Positions 1 to 5,247 of a stretch of DNA of 5,247 nt are shown piece after piece. The stretch is taken from assembly GCA_900546685.1 (NCBI GenBank), contig UREB01000128.1, positions 1 to 5,247 on the forward strand, in the 5' to 3' direction. The notes beneath the pieces are model-generated. The model saw nothing but the letters and a program-made list of their open reading frames with translations. It searched no databases and was not told where the DNA came from. The translations under genes and the position numbers were made by a program. Source of the DNA: an uncultured Eubacteriales bacterium (GTDB lineage Bacteria; Bacillota; Clostridia; Christensenellales; QAND01). Every line of letters starts with the position of its first letter. The first letter of the stretch is position 1.

Positions 1-1448
1 CCGGTCTCGCGTATGAAGAGTCCGCCGAAGAATATGCCGTACCAGCAGCGATGATAGAAGCCTTTGAAAGCGCCGCTGAAGAAGCAGGCGTAGATCCTGC
101 AGAAGCAACGACGTTGACAGCAACGGCAGAGATGTATGATGATGAGGGCAACCTAGAGGAATCCATCCCGGTTACCTATGCCTCTTATCAAGAAGCGGCA
201 TCTCTGGAGGAACCGGACCCGGCGGCATACGGAACCTGGGTGCCAGGCATTCCGGTACTGATTGAAAACGGGCTGGAAGCGGTTCATTGTGCGCCATGGC
301 TGCAAGGTCTGATCTTGGATGGTATCGTGGCCGGTGTAGGCGCGGTGCTTGGCTTTGTGCCGCAGATGCTGGTATTGTTTTTGCTGTTGGCATTTTTGGA
401 ATCCTGTGGATATATGGCGCGTATCGCGTTTGTGATGGACCGTATTTTCCGCAAATTCGGGCTGTCCGGAAAATCCTTTATCCCGATGCTCATTGGCACG
501 GGCTGCGGCGTTCCGGGCGTTATGGCCTCCCGTACAATTGAAAACGACCGTGACCGTAAGATGACGATTATGACGACTACCTTTATCCCCTGTGGGGCGA
601 AACTGCCGATCATCGCTTTGATTGCAGGCGCTTTGTTTGGAGGGGCATGGTGGGTAGCGCCCAGCGCATACTTTGTAGGCATTGCGGCCATCATCATCTC
701 TGGTATTATGCTGAAAAAGACAAAGATGTTTGCGGGTGATCCGGCTCCGTTTGTTATGGAGTTGCCGGCTTACCATTGGCCGACGGTGGGCAACGTGCTC
801 CGTTCGATGTGGGAACGCGGCTGGTCCTTTATCAAAAAGGCCGGTACCATCATCCTGCTGGCCACCATTCTTGTTTGGTTCACCGCTAACTTCGGTTGGG
901 GAGCAGAAGGATTTGGCATGGTCGATATGAACGACAGCATCTTGGCGGCCATCGGCAATGGCATTGCCTGGATCTTTAACCCCCTGGGTTGGGGCAACTG
1001 GCAGAGCGCGGTGGCGTCCGTGACTGGTTTGATTGCCAAGGAAAACGTTGTAGGTACCTTCGGCGTACTGTTTGGCGCAGGCGAAGTAGCTGAAAATGGC
1101 TGGCAGGTTTGGACCAACATGCAGGCAGCCTTCACACCGTTGTCCGCATATTCATTCCTGGTATTCAATTTGTTGTGCGCCCCCTGCTTTGCGGCCATCG
1201 GTGCAATCAAGCGTGAGATGAACAGCGCAAAATGGACCTGGTTTGCCATCGGTTATCAGTGTGGGTTTGCTTATGCGATGGCCTTGGTGGTATACCAGCT
1301 GGGCATGCTCTTCTCCGGACAGGGCAATGTTCTGGGCTCTATCGTAGCGATTGCAATCGTAGCGTTTATCCTGTATATGCTGTTCCGTCCGTATAAAGAA
1401 AGCGACACATTAAAGGTTTCTATAAAGGCCAATAAGGCAAACGCTTAA
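1..1448 (+). CDS. feoB: Ferrous iron transport protein B, C-terminal membrane part (5' end cut by window)
   Basis: FeoB imports Fe(II) across the cytoplasmic membrane; its N-terminal G domain lies upstream of the window. The frame is open from base 3 with no start, so the gene is truncated by the window edge; 481 residues are visible (residue 1 = codon at base 3). Seen here: an acidic, probably extracellular loop (about 1-80); a first membrane block (about 100-135); the Gate motif IGTGCGVPG (164-172); the second Gate motif PCGAKLP (196-202); the conserved GLIAKENVVGT segment (342-352); and CAPC (392-395) before GAIKRE. C168, C197 and C395 align by eye with E. coli FeoB C403, C432 and C675, proposed to line the iron path. 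The protein ends in a short basic tail (about 462-481). The Cys-rich partner gene follows after 21 nt, so the two are surely cotranscribed. Family assignment is secure; metal specificity (Fe rather than Mn) is inferred from the family. Confidence 0.97.
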   Translation, partial: GLAYEESAEEYAVPAAMIEAFESAAEEAGVDPAEATTLTATAEMYDDEGNLEESIPVTYASYQEAASLEEPDPAAYGTWVPGIPVLIENGLEAVHCAPWLQGLILDGIVAGVGAVLGFVPQMLVLFLLLAFLESCGYMARIAFVMDRIFRKFGLSGKSFIPMLIGTGCGVPGVMASRTIENDRDRKMTIMTTTFIPCGAKLPIIALIAGALFGGAWWVAPSAYFVGIAAIIISGIMLKKTKMFAGDPAPFVMELPAYHWPTVGNVLRSMWERGWSFIKKAGTIILLATILVWFTANFGWGAEGFGMVDMNDSILAAIGNGIAWIFNPLGWGNWQSAVASVTGLIAKENVVGTFGVLFGAGEVAENGWQVWTNMQAAFTPLSAYSFLVFNLLCAPCFAAIGAIKREMNSAKWTWFAIGYQCGFAYAMALVVYQLGMLFSGQGNVLGSIVAIAIVAFILYMLFRPYKESDTLKVSIKANKANA

Positions 1449-1455
1449 CATTGAC

Positions 1456-1465
1456 AAAAGGAGGG
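1456..1465 (+). promoter_or_regulatory. Strong ribosome binding site with two adjacent ATG starts
   Basis: The sequence AAAAGGAGGG is a near-perfect Shine-Dalgarno. It serves two consecutive ATG codons at 1470 and 1473, lying 5 and 8 nt after the GGAGG core. Both spacings are workable, so the start of the Cys-rich protein is uncertain by one residue. Such a strong site suggests the small protein is made at a high level relative to FeoB. Confidence 0.8.
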
Positions 1466-1469
1466 AGCA

Positions 1470-1643
1470 ATGATGGGAAGCTTTTTGCAAGCTTATGGAG
1501 GCACGATCCTAGTAGGATTGGCGGTCTTAGCAATTGTGGCAGCGGCAGTGGTAAAGCTGTACAGGGATAGAAGAAAGGGGCAAAGTTCTTGCGGCTGTGG
1601 CTGTGATCATTGTGCCTCTTCTGGAATATGCCACAAGCATTGA
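1470..1643 (+). CDS. FeoB-associated Cys-rich membrane protein
   Basis: This 57-residue protein has a single hydrophobic segment (about residues 11-28), then a basic stretch KLYRDRRK (29-36), then a Cys/His tail. The tail has Cys at 41, 43, 45, 48 and 54 and His at 47, 55 and 57 (core SCGCGCDHC). This layout matches the small FeoB-associated Cys-rich membrane proteins often found directly after feoB in Bacillota. By the positive-inside rule the Arg/Lys stretch places the Cys tail in the cytoplasm, where it could receive or hand on Fe(II) leaving FeoB; that role is inference, as the family is poorly characterised. The gene starts 21 nt after feoB with its own strong ribosome binding site, and is likely cotranscribed with it. 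It could start one codon later, at 1473. Confidence 0.9.
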   Translation: MMGSFLQAYGGTILVGLAVLAIVAAAVVKLYRDRRKGQSSCGCGCDHCASSGICHKH

Positions 1644-1684
1644 ATCCATAGTGAAAGATGGATGAGATGGATAGAATGTAAATC

Positions 1685-1720
1685 AGCGGAGTGTGGAGCG
1701 TGGATCCGCACTCCGCTTTT
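1685..1720 (+). terminator. Hairpin with short T-run after the feoB block (terminator, possibly leaky)
   Basis: A perfect 9-bp stem, AGCGGAGTG (1685-1693) with CACTCCGCT (1709-1717), extends inward through a G-U pair and three more pairs, giving about 13 bp closed by a 7-nt loop. The T-run is only four bases (1717-1720) before a G, so readthrough into the regulator 20 nt further on is plausible. Its position between the iron-uptake genes and the regulator fits a terminator or attenuator. Confidence 0.75.
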
Positions 1721-1739
1721 GTATGGAAACGAGGGCAAG

Positions 1740-2138
1740 ATGCAATTGACAACGGCACAAATCAAATATATTTTGGTAATTTACGAATTGCAGCCAATCG
1801 TGCGGTTAGGGCAAATCGCCAGGCGTTTGCAGGTTAGCAAGCCTAGCGTGCATAGGATGCTGGGACGGCTGAAAAACAGACAATTGATTGAACTGGATGA
1901 AAAGGGATTGCCCCGGATGACGGAAATCGGTGCAGAGATGGCCCAACGCTATGCCAAACAGTACCGTACCATGCTGGATTTTTTCACCGGGATCATGCAG
2001 ATGAAAAACAGTGTGGCAGAGGAAAGCGCGGCGGTTTTGTTGGGGAGCCAGAGCGAATCCATCCAAGAATTATGTCAATGTATGCAGCAATTTGAAAAGA
2101 ATACACAGCAAAGCCAACACGCTGTGATGGGACAGTGA
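1740..2138 (+). CDS. DtxR/MntR-like winged-helix regulator lacking the usual metal ligands
   Basis: A 132-residue protein. Residues 3-65 read as the DNA-binding domain of the DtxR/MntR iron-manganese repressors: helix LTTAQIKYILVIYEL, the helix-turn-helix LGQIARRLQVSKPSVHRML (23-41), and a wing ending in MTEIGAEMA (60-68). Residues 69-118 resemble the start of the dimerisation helices; there is no SH3-like third domain, as in MntR. Aligned by eye to B. subtilis MntR, the ligands D8, E11, H77, E99, E102 and H103 become K9, L12, Y75, A97, L100 and L101, so metal sensing looks lost. The frame is open back to an ATG at 1662, but that start would place the 1685-1720 hairpin inside the gene; the ATG at 1740 has GAGGG at 1731-1735 and begins where family homology begins. 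Location after feoB suggests a role in iron or metal homeostasis. A MarR-like ancestry is the alternative. Confidence 0.8.
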   Translation: MQLTTAQIKYILVIYELQPIVRLGQIARRLQVSKPSVHRMLGRLKNRQLIELDEKGLPRMTEIGAEMAQRYAKQYRTMLDFFTGIMQMKNSVAEESAAVLLGSQSESIQELCQCMQQFEKNTQQSQHAVMGQ

Positions 2139-2167
2139 ATTAAGAGAAACGAAGATAAGATGTTGCG

Positions 2168-2199
2168 AAAAAACCGCCGAAAACTCTCGGCGGTTTTTT
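2168..2199 (+). terminator. Rho-independent terminator, symmetrical
   Basis: The stem CCGCCGA (2174-2180) pairs with TCGGCGG (2187-2193) across a 6-nt loop. It is flanked by six A (2168-2173) and six T (2194-2199), which extend the stem and make it able to work in both directions. It lies 29 nt after the stop of the regulator and ends the iron block. No minus-strand gene in the window needs it. Confidence 0.93.
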
Positions 2200-2345
2200 G
2201 CTATGGTAAACAAGGACACTATCTGACAAAATTGGAGAACATCTCTGAAAAAAACACAGCATAAAAAACATACGGCAAGGGGAGGCGACGAAATCCGCAG
2301 TGAGAGGGTGCTACGATGCAATCAGTGAAACTGTATTGTATGCTT
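2200..2345 (+). other. Leader / intergenic region before spoIIE, no convincing gene
   Basis: This stretch must hold the spoIIE promoter, because a strong terminator lies just upstream, but I cannot place a -35/-10 pair with normal spacing. Two heptamers resemble the Spo0A box TGNCGAA with one mismatch each: TGACAAA (2224-2230) and CGACGAA (2286-2292). In B. subtilis spoIIE is driven by sigma-A with Spo0A, so such boxes are expected, but single mismatched heptamers also arise by chance. Shine-Dalgarno-like runs occur at 2277-2285 (AAGGGGAGG) and 2302-2308 (GAGAGGG) without a credible gene behind them. Confidence 0.4.
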
Positions 2346-2352
2346 AAAGGAG
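2346..2352 (+). promoter_or_regulatory. Ribosome binding site of spoIIE
   Basis: AAAGGAG lies 7 nt before the ATG at 2360. This strong, well-spaced site fixes the spoIIE start and argues against any upstream extension. Confidence 0.85.
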
Positions 2353-2359
2353 ATTCTAT

Positions 2360-4354
2360 ATGCAGATCAGCCAAACGAGAGCAAAATTCCAAATACAGGG
2401 GCTTGGAAACGGGCTGCCCGGCCTATTGTGCATCCTATTGGCGCAGGCAGAGATTGTGGGCGCCGTGGCTCCATTTGCGGCAGCGTATTGCGCGGCGCTG
2501 TTTTTACAGAGAAAAAATGGGTACATTGCAAGCATCGGAAGCATATTGGGCGCATTGATGCAATATCCCACTGTACCGATGCCGGCGGTCTTGATACCGG
2601 CGGCGCTGTGTGTACTGGTGGGGCTGGGGGATATTTATCAGCAAAAGACAAGTAGATCGATGATTTTTTGGACGATGGCCATTGCAGGCATGGCATGCCT
2701 ATGGTTTTTCCAGCGGGATACGATGTTTGCGCTTATTTCCGGCACGATCAACCTGGCGCTGATCTTTTTATTTGCCATCGTGTTTGAATGGTTTTGTGAA
2801 ATTCAAAATGATTATCAAAGAAAGGGCACATTGGACGAGGCGCAAAAGCTGGCTTTGGTTGTATTTGCCAGCGGCGTGCTAATGGGATTTGGCGCCTGGA
2901 CATTTTGCGGCCTTTCACTTTTCATGGTGATTGCGTGTGCAGTATCGCTGTATACTGCGCTGTATATGCTGCCCAGCAATGCGGCCAGCCTAGGGCTTTG
3001 GACAGGGTTTTGCGGTATGCTTTGCGGCGCTGTTGATCCGCTGATGCTGGGCAGTCTGGGTCTGGGTGCGCTGGCCGGGGCATTTGGCAGCCGGGTAAAC
3101 CGCCCATTGGGAACGGCTTGTTACCTATTATGCTTTGGCACATTTATTTTTTTAACGCACAGGCCTCAGCTTGGCATCGTTTGCTTAGAGCTTTTAGCAG
3201 GCACTGTATTGGCCTGGAGCATTCCCAAGGAGCTTGGGGAAAAGCTGGCGGTACGCCACAGACAAAAGAAGAGTAGAGAGGAAAAGCCCAGGCTGGAATT
3301 GGTGCAACAGGATCTGACAAAACAGCTGGTGTGCCTATCGGAGGCATTGTCTATGACAGCGCAGATGATCAAGGAGACCGACCCGCAAGGGATGGGCAGC
3401 TTGGAATTAAGACTTGCGGCCAAGGCGCTGCGGGACAGCGCCAAGCAAGCGCGGCGCGGATGGTTTGACTCAACCGCAGAGCGTATGATTCGCCAGAGAC
3501 TGACGCAGCGCGGCATGGAGATTGCAGGCGTAGCTGTGCAGCATGGGAAAGGAAAAAGCGTGCGTATCGAAGCGGTTCGCTGCCAGGGCATCAAGAACTG
3601 CCGCTCGTCGCTGGAAAGGTTGGTATCCTCCATCTGTCAAGAACCAATGGAATTGGAAAGCCAGGTGTGCGCAGGGCAGGGACGGGGACGCTGCTGCCTG
3701 CAGTTTGCCAGGAAAAATGAGATGAATGTAGAGGGCGGCGTAGCCACGGCCAAAAAGAAAGGGCAACAGGTAAACGGCGATGTATTTTCTACCGTCCACC
3801 TTGGCAAAGGGCAGGAACTGATTTGCTTATGCGATGGCATGGGGAGCGGCACGGCAGCGGCAGAGACAGCTGTGCTTGCTTCCCGGCTGATTGAATTGTT
3901 TTTTGAGGCGGGATTTGATCCCAATCAGGTTATCCCGATGGTAAATCGGATCTTATCTTTCAGAGCAAAGGAGGTGTTTGCAGCGGTAGACCTGTGCTTG
4001 GTGGATCTGGTGCAGGGACATTGCCAGATGATCAAGACAGGCGCCGCCCCCTCGTGGATCATACGCAACGGAATTGCGGAATCCATTACGGCGCCTGCCT
4101 TGCCCATCGGCATAGTTGACAATGTGCGGCCGGGGATCATCGAACGCAGCATAGAACCGGGCGACACCATTGTATTATTGAGCGACGGCATCGCCGATTT
4201 GATGACGCCAGAGGAATTACCGCAGTGGCTGGGACAGGTGGAAAGAGCGCCCAGTGCGGCTGTTGCGGCGGAAAAGCTGCTGGCCATGGCACGGGAGCGG
4301 GCGGAAGGAAGAGACGATATGACCGCCGTAGTGCTTCGCATGCAGGGAAGATAG
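2360..4354 (+). CDS. spoIIE: Stage II sporulation protein E, PP2C-type serine phosphatase (compact form)
   Basis: SpoIIE sits at the polar septum in early sporulation and dephosphorylates SpoIIAA, releasing sigma-F in the forespore; in B. subtilis it also binds FtsZ. The 664-residue protein has a polytopic N-terminal part with about ten hydrophobic segments (about 15-288), a basic cytoplasmic boundary (296-310, RHRQKKSREEK), a regulatory linker (about 315-455) and a PP2C domain (about 456-662). Metal-binding aspartates are all present: VNGD (D474), CDGMGSG (D492), LSDG (D609) and RDDMT (D652/D653), so the enzyme should be active. Six Cys (408, 414, 426, 437, 445, 446) lie just before the PP2C domain. 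It is clearly shorter than B. subtilis SpoIIE (827 residues), with the loss mainly in the linker. It has its own leader and a terminator 4 nt after the stop, so it is probably transcribed alone. Assignment is secure. Confidence 0.97.
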   Translation: MQISQTRAKFQIQGLGNGLPGLLCILLAQAEIVGAVAPFAAAYCAALFLQRKNGYIASIGSILGALMQYPTVPMPAVLIPAALCVLVGLGDIYQQKTSRSMIFWTMAIAGMACLWFFQRDTMFALISGTINLALIFLFAIVFEWFCEIQNDYQRKGTLDEAQKLALVVFASGVLMGFGAWTFCGLSLFMVIACAVSLYTALYMLPSNAASLGLWTGFCGMLCGAVDPLMLGSLGLGALAGAFGSRVNRPLGTACYLLCFGTFIFLTHRPQLGIVCLELLAGTVLAWSIPKELGEKLAVRHRQKKSREEKPRLELVQQDLTKQLVCLSEALSMTAQMIKETDPQGMGSLELRLAAKALRDSAKQARRGWFDSTAERMIRQRLTQRGMEIAGVAVQHGKGKSVRIEAVRCQGIKNCRSSLERLVSSICQEPMELESQVCAGQGRGRCCLQFARKNEMNVEGGVATAKKKGQQVNGDVFSTVHLGKGQELICLCDGMGSGTAAAETAVLASRLIELFFEAGFDPNQVIPMVNRILSFRAKEVFAAVDLCLVDLVQGHCQMIKTGAAPSWIIRNGIAESITAPALPIGIVDNVRPGIIERSIEPGDTIVLLSDGIADLMTPEELPQWLGQVERAPSAAVAAEKLLAMARERAEGRDDMTAVVLRMQGR

Positions 4355-4358
4355 CGAT

Positions 4359-4383
4359 AAAAGGGCCCTCGGGCCCTTTTTTT
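4359..4383 (+). terminator. Rho-independent terminator of spoIIE
   Basis: AAAAGGGCC (4359-4367) pairs with GGCCCTTTT (4372-4380) around a CTCG loop, followed by a seven-T run (4377-4383). It begins 4 nt after the spoIIE stop codon and separates spoIIE from the acetyltransferase and tilS. Confidence 0.95.
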
Positions 4384-4423
4384 GATGCAAAGGTTGCGTA
4401 AAGGTCGAAGAGAAAGGTACAAT

Positions 4424-4936
4424 ATGGGCATGGAATTTCAAGCAAGACAAGCTACGGCCGCGCAGGCAGATATTCTGGGGAGGATACATGCAGCGTCCTG
4501 GCAAGCAGCCTATGAGGGGATTGTGCCGGAAGCGGAAAGGCAGCGGTTCACGCCGGAGCAGCGCGCTAAAATATGGTCGGATTTTTTGCCGGGCTGCACA
4601 CAGGAATGCTATTTGTTTTTTTGCGATGGACAGCCTTACGGCCTTGCCATGCTGGCGCATAGCCATGAAGAGGGGGCGCCACAGGACGAAGGAGAGGTCT
4701 ACGCTTTTTATATGCATCCCAGTGTATGGGGTACGCCTGCTACAAACTGGGCCTTTTTATTTTGTTTGCAGAGATTAAAGAATATGGGATATCGATCTGC
4801 TGTCGTTTGGGTGTTGGAAGAAAACAGAAGAGCCAGAAGATTTTATGAGAAATACGGATTTTCTTCCGAGGGCGTATATCAGCAGATTGAGATTGGGACC
4901 AAGCTCTGGGAGATGCGTTATGCCAAAACACTATGA
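4424..4936 (+). CDS. GNAT-family N-acetyltransferase
   Basis: A 170-residue single-domain protein of the GCN5-related acetyltransferase fold. Visible landmarks are the N-terminal helix pair with IHAASWQAAYEGIVP (21-35), the central strand GEVYAFYMHP (90-99), the acetyl-CoA pyrophosphate loop region (101-110), and the final motif VLEENRRARRFYEKYGF (130-146), followed by a strand ending in EMRYAK. The loop, usually Q/R-x-x-G-x-G/A, reads WGTPATN (102-108): its second and third glycine positions are Pro and Thr, so cofactor binding may be altered. The substrate cannot be told from sequence. The start at 4424 has AAAGG (4413-4417) 6 nt upstream; the frame opens earlier (ATG at 4385), but that codon abuts the spoIIE terminator and has no ribosome binding site. 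The gene overlaps tilS by 17 nt, so the two are probably coexpressed; a promoter must lie in the short gap after 4383, but I see no clear one. Confidence 0.9.
   Translation: MGMEFQARQATAAQADILGRIHAASWQAAYEGIVPEAERQRFTPEQRAKIWSDFLPGCTQECYLFFCDGQPYGLAMLAHSHEEGAPQDEGEVYAFYMHPSVWGTPATNWAFLFCLQRLKNMGYRSAVVWVLEENRRARRFYEKYGFSSEGVYQQIEIGTKLWEMRYAKTL
4908..4912 (+). promoter_or_regulatory. Ribosome binding site of tilS inside the acetyltransferase gene
   Basis: GGGAG lies 7 nt before the ATG at 4920 and within the last codons of the acetyltransferase gene. It supports the overlapping tilS start and suggests translational coupling. Confidence 0.6.
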
Positions 4937-5247
4937 AAAAATCGGACTTCCGCAACGATTGTATCAAACACTATGCCGGCTGACAGGCGAGACTGCGCCG
5001 CATTTGGTGGTGGCTGTTTCGGGAGGAAAGGATTCCATGGCGCTGTTGTATGCGCTATCTGAGGAAGCTAGGCAAAAAGGATGTACACTGCGTGCTATTC
5101 ACATCGACCATGGGCTTCGAAAACAGAGCCGGTACGAGGCGATGTTGGTAGAAAAGGCCTGCAGGGCCTGGAAAATTCCCTTGATTGTGGAGCATTTGCA
5201 GGTAAATGCAAACAGGATGAAGGGGGAGAGCATTGAAATGGCGGCCA
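4920..5247 (+). CDS. tilS: tRNA(Ile)-lysidine synthase, N-terminal part (3' end cut by window)
   Basis: TilS uses ATP to attach lysine to C34 of the CAU-anticodon tRNA-Ile, changing it to read AUA; the enzyme is cytoplasmic and usually essential. The first 109 residues are visible. They include the PP-loop VAVSGGKDSMALL (31-43; ATP-binding SGGKDS at 34-39), the second conserved motif HIDHGLR (61-67), and GESIEMAA (102-109), where the family has its S-x-E-x-A-A-R segment. The C-terminal tRNA-binding domains lie beyond the window. SGGKDS also occurs in TtcA, but HIDHGLR and the ending fit TilS. The ATG at 4920 overlaps the acetyltransferase by 17 nt and places the PP-loop at a normal distance from the N terminus. 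Nearness to spoIIE matches the known spoIIE-tilS-hpt-ftsH order of Bacillota. Confidence 0.93.
   Translation, partial: MPKHYEKIGLPQRLYQTLCRLTGETAPHLVVAVSGGKDSMALLYALSEEARQKGCTLRAIHIDHGLRKQSRYEAMLVEKACRAWKIPLIVEHLQVNANRMKGESIEMAA

Noticed and set aside
153..776. Long minus-strand open frame (207 residues) opposite feoB, with other minus-strand frames at 284-697 and 770-1249
   Set aside because: They lie fully opposite a strongly conserved FeoB frame, have no family resemblance and no good ribosome binding sites; they are antisense shadows of a moderately GC-rich gene.
1662..1739. 26-residue N-terminal extension of the regulator from the ATG at 1662
   Set aside because: It would translate through the 1685-1720 hairpin, shows no family homology and has no good ribosome binding site; homology begins right at the ATG at 1740.
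1420..1758. Minus-strand open frame (112 residues) across the small Cys-rich gene
   Set aside because: It overlaps a recognised gene, a hairpin and the feoB end on the other strand, and reads as low-complexity antisense sequence.
2200..2300. Possible sigma-H promoter (AAGGACACT at 2212-2220 with AGAAC at 2236-2240)
   Set aside because: The spacing is 15 nt, longer than usual for sigma-H, the -10 is imperfect, and spoIIE is normally a sigma-A/Spo0A gene.
2316..2558. 80-residue + frame starting 44 nt before spoIIE, with GAGAGGG upstream
   Set aside because: Most of it overlaps spoIIE out of frame and the product resembles nothing; it is kept only as a possible leader translation signal in the findings.
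4382..4423. Earlier start of the acetyltransferase inside or next to the spoIIE terminator
   Set aside because: The extension is a basic, non-homologous stretch without a ribosome binding site; the ATG at 4424 is well placed.
4926..4975. Direct repeat AAACACTATG at 4926-4935 and 4966-4975
   Set aside because: Ten bases in two copies inside coding sequence, with no flanking symmetry or element boundary; probably chance.
1..5247. Search for tRNA or rRNA genes, CRISPR arrays, insertion sequences and attachment sites
   Set aside because: I saw no tRNA-like cloverleaf, regularly spaced repeats, transposase frame or terminal inverted repeats; intergenic gaps are short and explained by terminators and leaders.

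Overview
The window looks like chromosomal DNA from a spore-forming member of the Bacillota, most likely class Clostridia. The grounds are a SpoIIE phosphatase, a Gram-positive-style FeoB with its small Cys-rich partner, strong AGGAGG-type ribosome binding sites and compact U-tailed terminators. G+C is moderate. All supported genes lie on the + strand. The exact genus cannot be read from the sequence.

Left part (1-2200), iron uptake. The 3' two thirds of feoB (ferrous iron transporter, cut by the window start) is followed 21 nt later by a 57-residue FeoB-associated Cys-rich membrane protein (1470-1643). A hairpin with a short T-run (1685-1720) comes next, then a small winged-helix regulator of the DtxR/MntR type (1740-2138). 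That regulator appears to lack every metal ligand of its family. A symmetrical A-stem-T terminator (2168-2199) closes this block.

Middle part (2200-4383), sporulation. A leader of about 160 nt without a convincing gene or promoter precedes spoIIE (2360-4354). SpoIIE is the membrane-bound PP2C phosphatase that activates sigma-F in the forespore. The protein is complete but short (664 residues, against 827 in Bacillus subtilis), and the missing length lies mainly in the cytoplasmic linker. A strong terminator starts 4 nt after its stop codon.

Right part (4384-5247). A GNAT-family acetyltransferase (4424-4936) overlaps by 17 nt the start of tilS (tRNA-Ile lysidine synthase, 4920 to the window end). 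spoIIE near tilS is a known Bacillota arrangement (in B. subtilis yabS and yabT lie between them); here a single acetyltransferase fills the gap.

I do not see a clearly new multi-gene system. The best leads are the apparently metal-blind DtxR-like regulator beside feoB, the shortened SpoIIE linker, and the acetyltransferase with a damaged acetyl-CoA loop between spoIIE and tilS.
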